From assembly GCF_000504165.1 (NCBI RefSeq), contig NZ_AYSE01000006.1, positions 62,001 through 126,000 of the forward strand: DNA of 64,000 bases, in the 5' to 3' direction. The position numbers and the translations under genes were made by a program. The notes below the pieces were generated by a model. That model saw only the letters and a program-made list of their open reading frames with translations. It was not told the DNA's origin and did not search any database. This document shows, in pieces, positions 62,130 to 64,000 of this stretch. Every line of letters starts with the position of its first letter. Position 1 is the first letter of the stretch. The DNA is from Bacillus sp. FJAT-14578 (lineage in GTDB: Bacteria > Bacillota > Bacilli > Bacillales > Bacillaceae_H).

Positions 62130-62804
62130 CTACCTCCAAAATTTATATATACCCATTATGATCAATAAAAAACTCGGAAGAAAACGAAGTTGACTTACCC
62201 ATTTTAGATGGGCAAACTTAGCTCCAACTACTATACCTGCATAAACAAAAATTCCGCTCATGATGGCAATAATGATTGGCGTTAATAAAATAGAATAACC
62301 TAAAAATGCAGCTCCGATCCCTGCACCAAAAGCATCTAATGATAGTGCAATGCCTAAAAAAGCCGCCTCTTTCATCGAAATCCATCCTGATTGGTCAATA
62401 TCCGCTTTCGTTGGTTTTTCCAAAATTTCAATCACAATTCTTAGGTTTTTGAGTTTAATGATTTTTTTTGCAGGTTTCTTTTTATCTATCTGAGAAAGCA
62501 GAGTTGTAGAAGGTCCGTTTTTTTCTTGATTGTTCATCTTATAAAAATTATAAAGATTCCAGCATCCTAAAGTAATTAACAATAATCCCCCCATCATTTT
62601 TGCAAAATCCGGAGAAATAAAACGCCGTATTCCATGACCTATACTCATTGATCCAAAAAGAACTGTTCCCGTAATGACCGTAATAGCAAAGAGTGAACGT
62701 ATAGGGATTAAAATTTTTCTAACACCATACGCAAAACCTATCCCAAAACTATCAATACTCAATACAAATCCTAAGAAAACAATTGGTACAATCAGAGATA
62801 ACAT
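62130..62804 (-). CDS. ytaF: Sporulation membrane protein YtaF (MntP-like)
   Basis: About 224 residues in two homologous halves, each of three membrane helices with a conserved aspartate motif (VLSIDSFGIGFAYGVRKI and ALSLDAFGAGIGAAFLGY), separated by a long charged loop (KKKPAKKIIKLKNLRIVIEI). This is the YtaF/MntP cation-efflux fold; YtaF is a sporulation protein in bacilli. Start ATG 62804 behind TGGAGGTAGG; the frame's upstream codons are not used. Confidence 0.9.
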   Translation of the reverse strand: MLSLIVPIVFLGFVLSIDSFGIGFAYGVRKILIPIRSLFAITVITGTVLFGSMSIGHGIRRFISPDFAKMMGGLLLITLGCWNLYNFYKMNNQEKNGPSTTLLSQIDKKKPAKKIIKLKNLRIVIEILEKPTKADIDQSGWISMKEAAFLGIALSLDAFGAGIGAAFLGYSILLTPIIIAIMSGIFVYAGIVVGAKFAHLKWVSQLRFLPSFLLIIMGIYKFWR

Positions 62805-63012
62805 AAACCTACCTCCATTTGGCCAAATAACGACTAATACCCATCCTATGAACACAGCAAAACGTATATACGTGTACCAGCCTCAAGTTTCGCCTTTTCA
62901 AATCAAAGGACTCTAGCCTTAGACTGTTTACTGTAAACATAGAACCATTCATTTCCTGTGAATTCGGAGGTTAAAAGCTAATCACCATTGTTTATGGATG
63001 AATATTTTAGAT

Positions 63013-63051
63013 TTTGGGCAGGTTTACCCATTGTTGGTAAAACCTGCCCTG
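63013..63051 (-). terminator. Terminator after the frameshifted DUF5132-like gene
   Basis: GGGCAGGTTT/AAAACCTGCCC stem; end of the ATPase unit on the minus strand. Confidence 0.85.
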
Positions 63052-63058
63052 TTCGTTC

Positions 63059-63291
63059 TTACATTTCACCGTTATAGTCAATAAGTGTGCCTTTATTTAA
63101 TTGTTTTTCATTCGCTCAAATTTTACTTCCGCTACCATATCTTCAACACCTTCTTTTATGGATGCAAAGAAGTACTTCATTTGTTTTAATATGTTTCGTC
63201 CAATAGGCTGTGATATTTGCTTTACCATTGGCACCAATGCAGATGTCGCAATGGCAAGAACAGATCCGACAATGACTCGTTGTAACATCAT
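63059..63291 (-). pseudogene. DUF5132-like small membrane protein, copy 3, frameshifted
   Basis: Starts normally (ATG 63291 behind AGGAGGAAC) and parallels the other two copies (RVIVGSVLAIATSALVPMVK, GVEDMVAEVKFERMK) but stops at codon 65 after MKNN. Adding one A to the A5 run at 63104-63108 restores MKKQLNKGTLIDYNGEM and a stop at 63059, matching the paralogues' KKQLDEGMLIEYDGE. So a single-base loss in a homopolymer truncates the last 12 or so residues. The conserved core remains and the short form may still work. 81 bases downstream of the ATPase. Confidence 0.75.
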
Positions 63292-63309
63292 GTTCCTCCT
63301 ATATCCTTT

Positions 63310-63341
63310 TTATCCCGTTTTAGCAGGCAGTAGCCCCCCGT
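63310..63341 (+). repeat. Fragment of the structured repeat element
   Basis: TATCCCGTTTTAGCAGGCAG then TAGCCCCCC, a diverged copy of the element's 5' end, inserted between the ATPase and its downstream gene. Confidence 0.5.
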
Positions 63342-63372
63342 TGAATGAACTATTAAACGACCTTGCCTTCAC

Positions 63373-64000
63373 TTATGCGGCAGCCAGATGGCCGGCAGGA
63401 AACGCCTGCTGTTCTGTTGGTTTTGTTAAAAGACGTACAACAGGTTTCGCAATAATTGCTGAGCTTCCTGCAACAGCTAAGATTGGCAGCCAGCTTATAA
63501 GTGGTAATGGTGCAGTTTTAAAGATGGCGCTTAATGGACTAATGTAAATCGTTCCAAGTAATGCAAGCCATGAAGCACCTAATGCGCCTACAAGGAAGCG
63601 GTCTTTTGTCCAATCGCGCACCGTTTCAGCCGATCCTGCTTGTCTCCAAGAGAACGTTTGGACGAGCTGGCCGGCAACAAGTGCCGCAAATGCTGTTGTT
63701 TGAGCGACTACAAGAGGCGCACCAGCGGCCAGACTTGTTGCGAATAACGCAAGGGAACCAACACCTAATAGCGTTCCTCGTGCGACAACTTGTTTGTAAA
63801 GGGCACGGTCTGCAATTGGCTGACGTTTTTCTTGTGTCGTTTTGTTTCCTGGATTCACCGCAAGAACCATTGCAGGCAAAGCGTCTGTAATTAAGTTCAT
63901 TAATAAAATTTGAATTGGCACAATCGGTAGTGGAAGACCTGCAATAACAGCCGTGCTTGTCACAAGAATTTCCGCTAAGTTACCGCTTAATAAGCAGCCG
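63373..64000 (-). CDS. Cation-transporting P-type ATPase, C-terminal part (runs off the window)
   Basis: Last ~208 codons of a P-type ATPase; the frame is open to the window edge. LLSGNLAEILVTSTAVIAGL then PIQILLMNLITDALPAMVLA is the M5-M6 region of P2-type pumps (NLITDALPA), followed by four more hydrophobic segments and the tail FPAGHLAAA. The GNLAEIL and VNPGNKTTQEKRQP details resemble the large CtpI-like ATPases that accompany small DUF5132 and glycine-zipper proteins. The ion is not predictable from this part. Confidence 0.88.
   Translation of the reverse strand, partial: GCLLSGNLAEILVTSTAVIAGLPLPIVPIQILLMNLITDALPAMVLAVNPGNKTTQEKRQPIADRALYKQVVARGTLLGVGSLALFATSLAAGAPLVVAQTTAFAALVAGQLVQTFSWRQAGSAETVRDWTKDRFLVGALGASWLALLGTIYISPLSAIFKTAPLPLISWLPILAVAGSSAIIAKPVVRLLTKPTEQQAFPAGHLAAA

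Overview
The window looks like a chromosomal stretch from a low-to-mid GC, endospore-forming member of the Bacillaceae. The evidence is Bacillus-type orthologues (malate:quinone oxidoreductase, HPr kinase, GlnK/GlnL, PdxS, YtaF), spore genes (transglutaminase Tgl, a SleB-type hydrolase, a GerP-like cluster, a sporulation-type PAS kinase), AGGAGG ribosome sites, U-tailed hairpin terminators and a tandem glycine riboswitch. No rRNA, tRNA, CRISPR array, complete insertion sequence or prophage was seen.

Layout. 1-7.3 kb: start of mqo, a tautomerase/old-yellow-enzyme pair, a small coat-like protein, then a gene graveyard (a σ54 activator and a MATE exporter truncated head-to-head, plus C-terminal fragments of other genes) and a YuiH-like molybdoenzyme. 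7.7-16.3 kb: two luciferase-type flavin oxidoreductases, a metal-binding-fold protein without its cysteines, a divergent second-type HPr kinase, a DRE-TIM aldolase, a DUF1292 protein and an orphan sugar-binding protein. 16.6-27 kb: a structured repeat element, an amino-acid symporter under a tandem glycine riboswitch, a DbpA helicase, a SWIM-SNF2 helicase, a TruA-type synthase, a ferredoxin and a pdxS without pdxT. 27.4-30.5 kb: five related GerP-like spore proteins beside gtrA. 30.8-36.5 kb: sporulation-type kinase, chemoreceptor, SleB-like hydrolase. 36.6-46 kb: a glutamine/glutamate block of glnL-glnK, a glutamate symporter, a GlnT-like symporter, a glutaminase with a small leader gene, a thioesterase and glutamate dehydrogenase. 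46.2-51.1 kb: formate dehydrogenase operon with formate channel. 51.4-58 kb: SPOR/phosphodiester glycosidase, Gmad2 lipoprotein, Tgl, a short pyruvate kinase and a 5'-nucleotidase. 58.6-64 kb: duplicated small membrane proteins around the end of a P-type ATPase, with ytaF between.

How it works together. The 36.6-46 kb block can import glutamine and glutamate, deamidate glutamine and oxidise glutamate to 2-oxoglutarate. The symporter genes and the dehydrogenase share a nearly identical operator of 10-bp-spaced TGTAG repeats fused to a promoter-like sequence, which I infer is the GlnL target. The formate block channels formate to a cytoplasmic dehydrogenase. Spore genes are scattered through the window, the most distinctive being the GerP-like cluster with mother-cell-type promoter sequences.

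Most notable signals: the GerP-like cluster including a GerPC-like/GerP-repeat fusion; the shared glutamate operator; a ~337-bp structured non-coding element with internally deleted copies; an HPr kinase paralogue lacking the signature glutamate; a twice-occurring 110-bp repeat that leads into terminators; and a duplicated, partly decayed P-type-ATPase neighbourhood.
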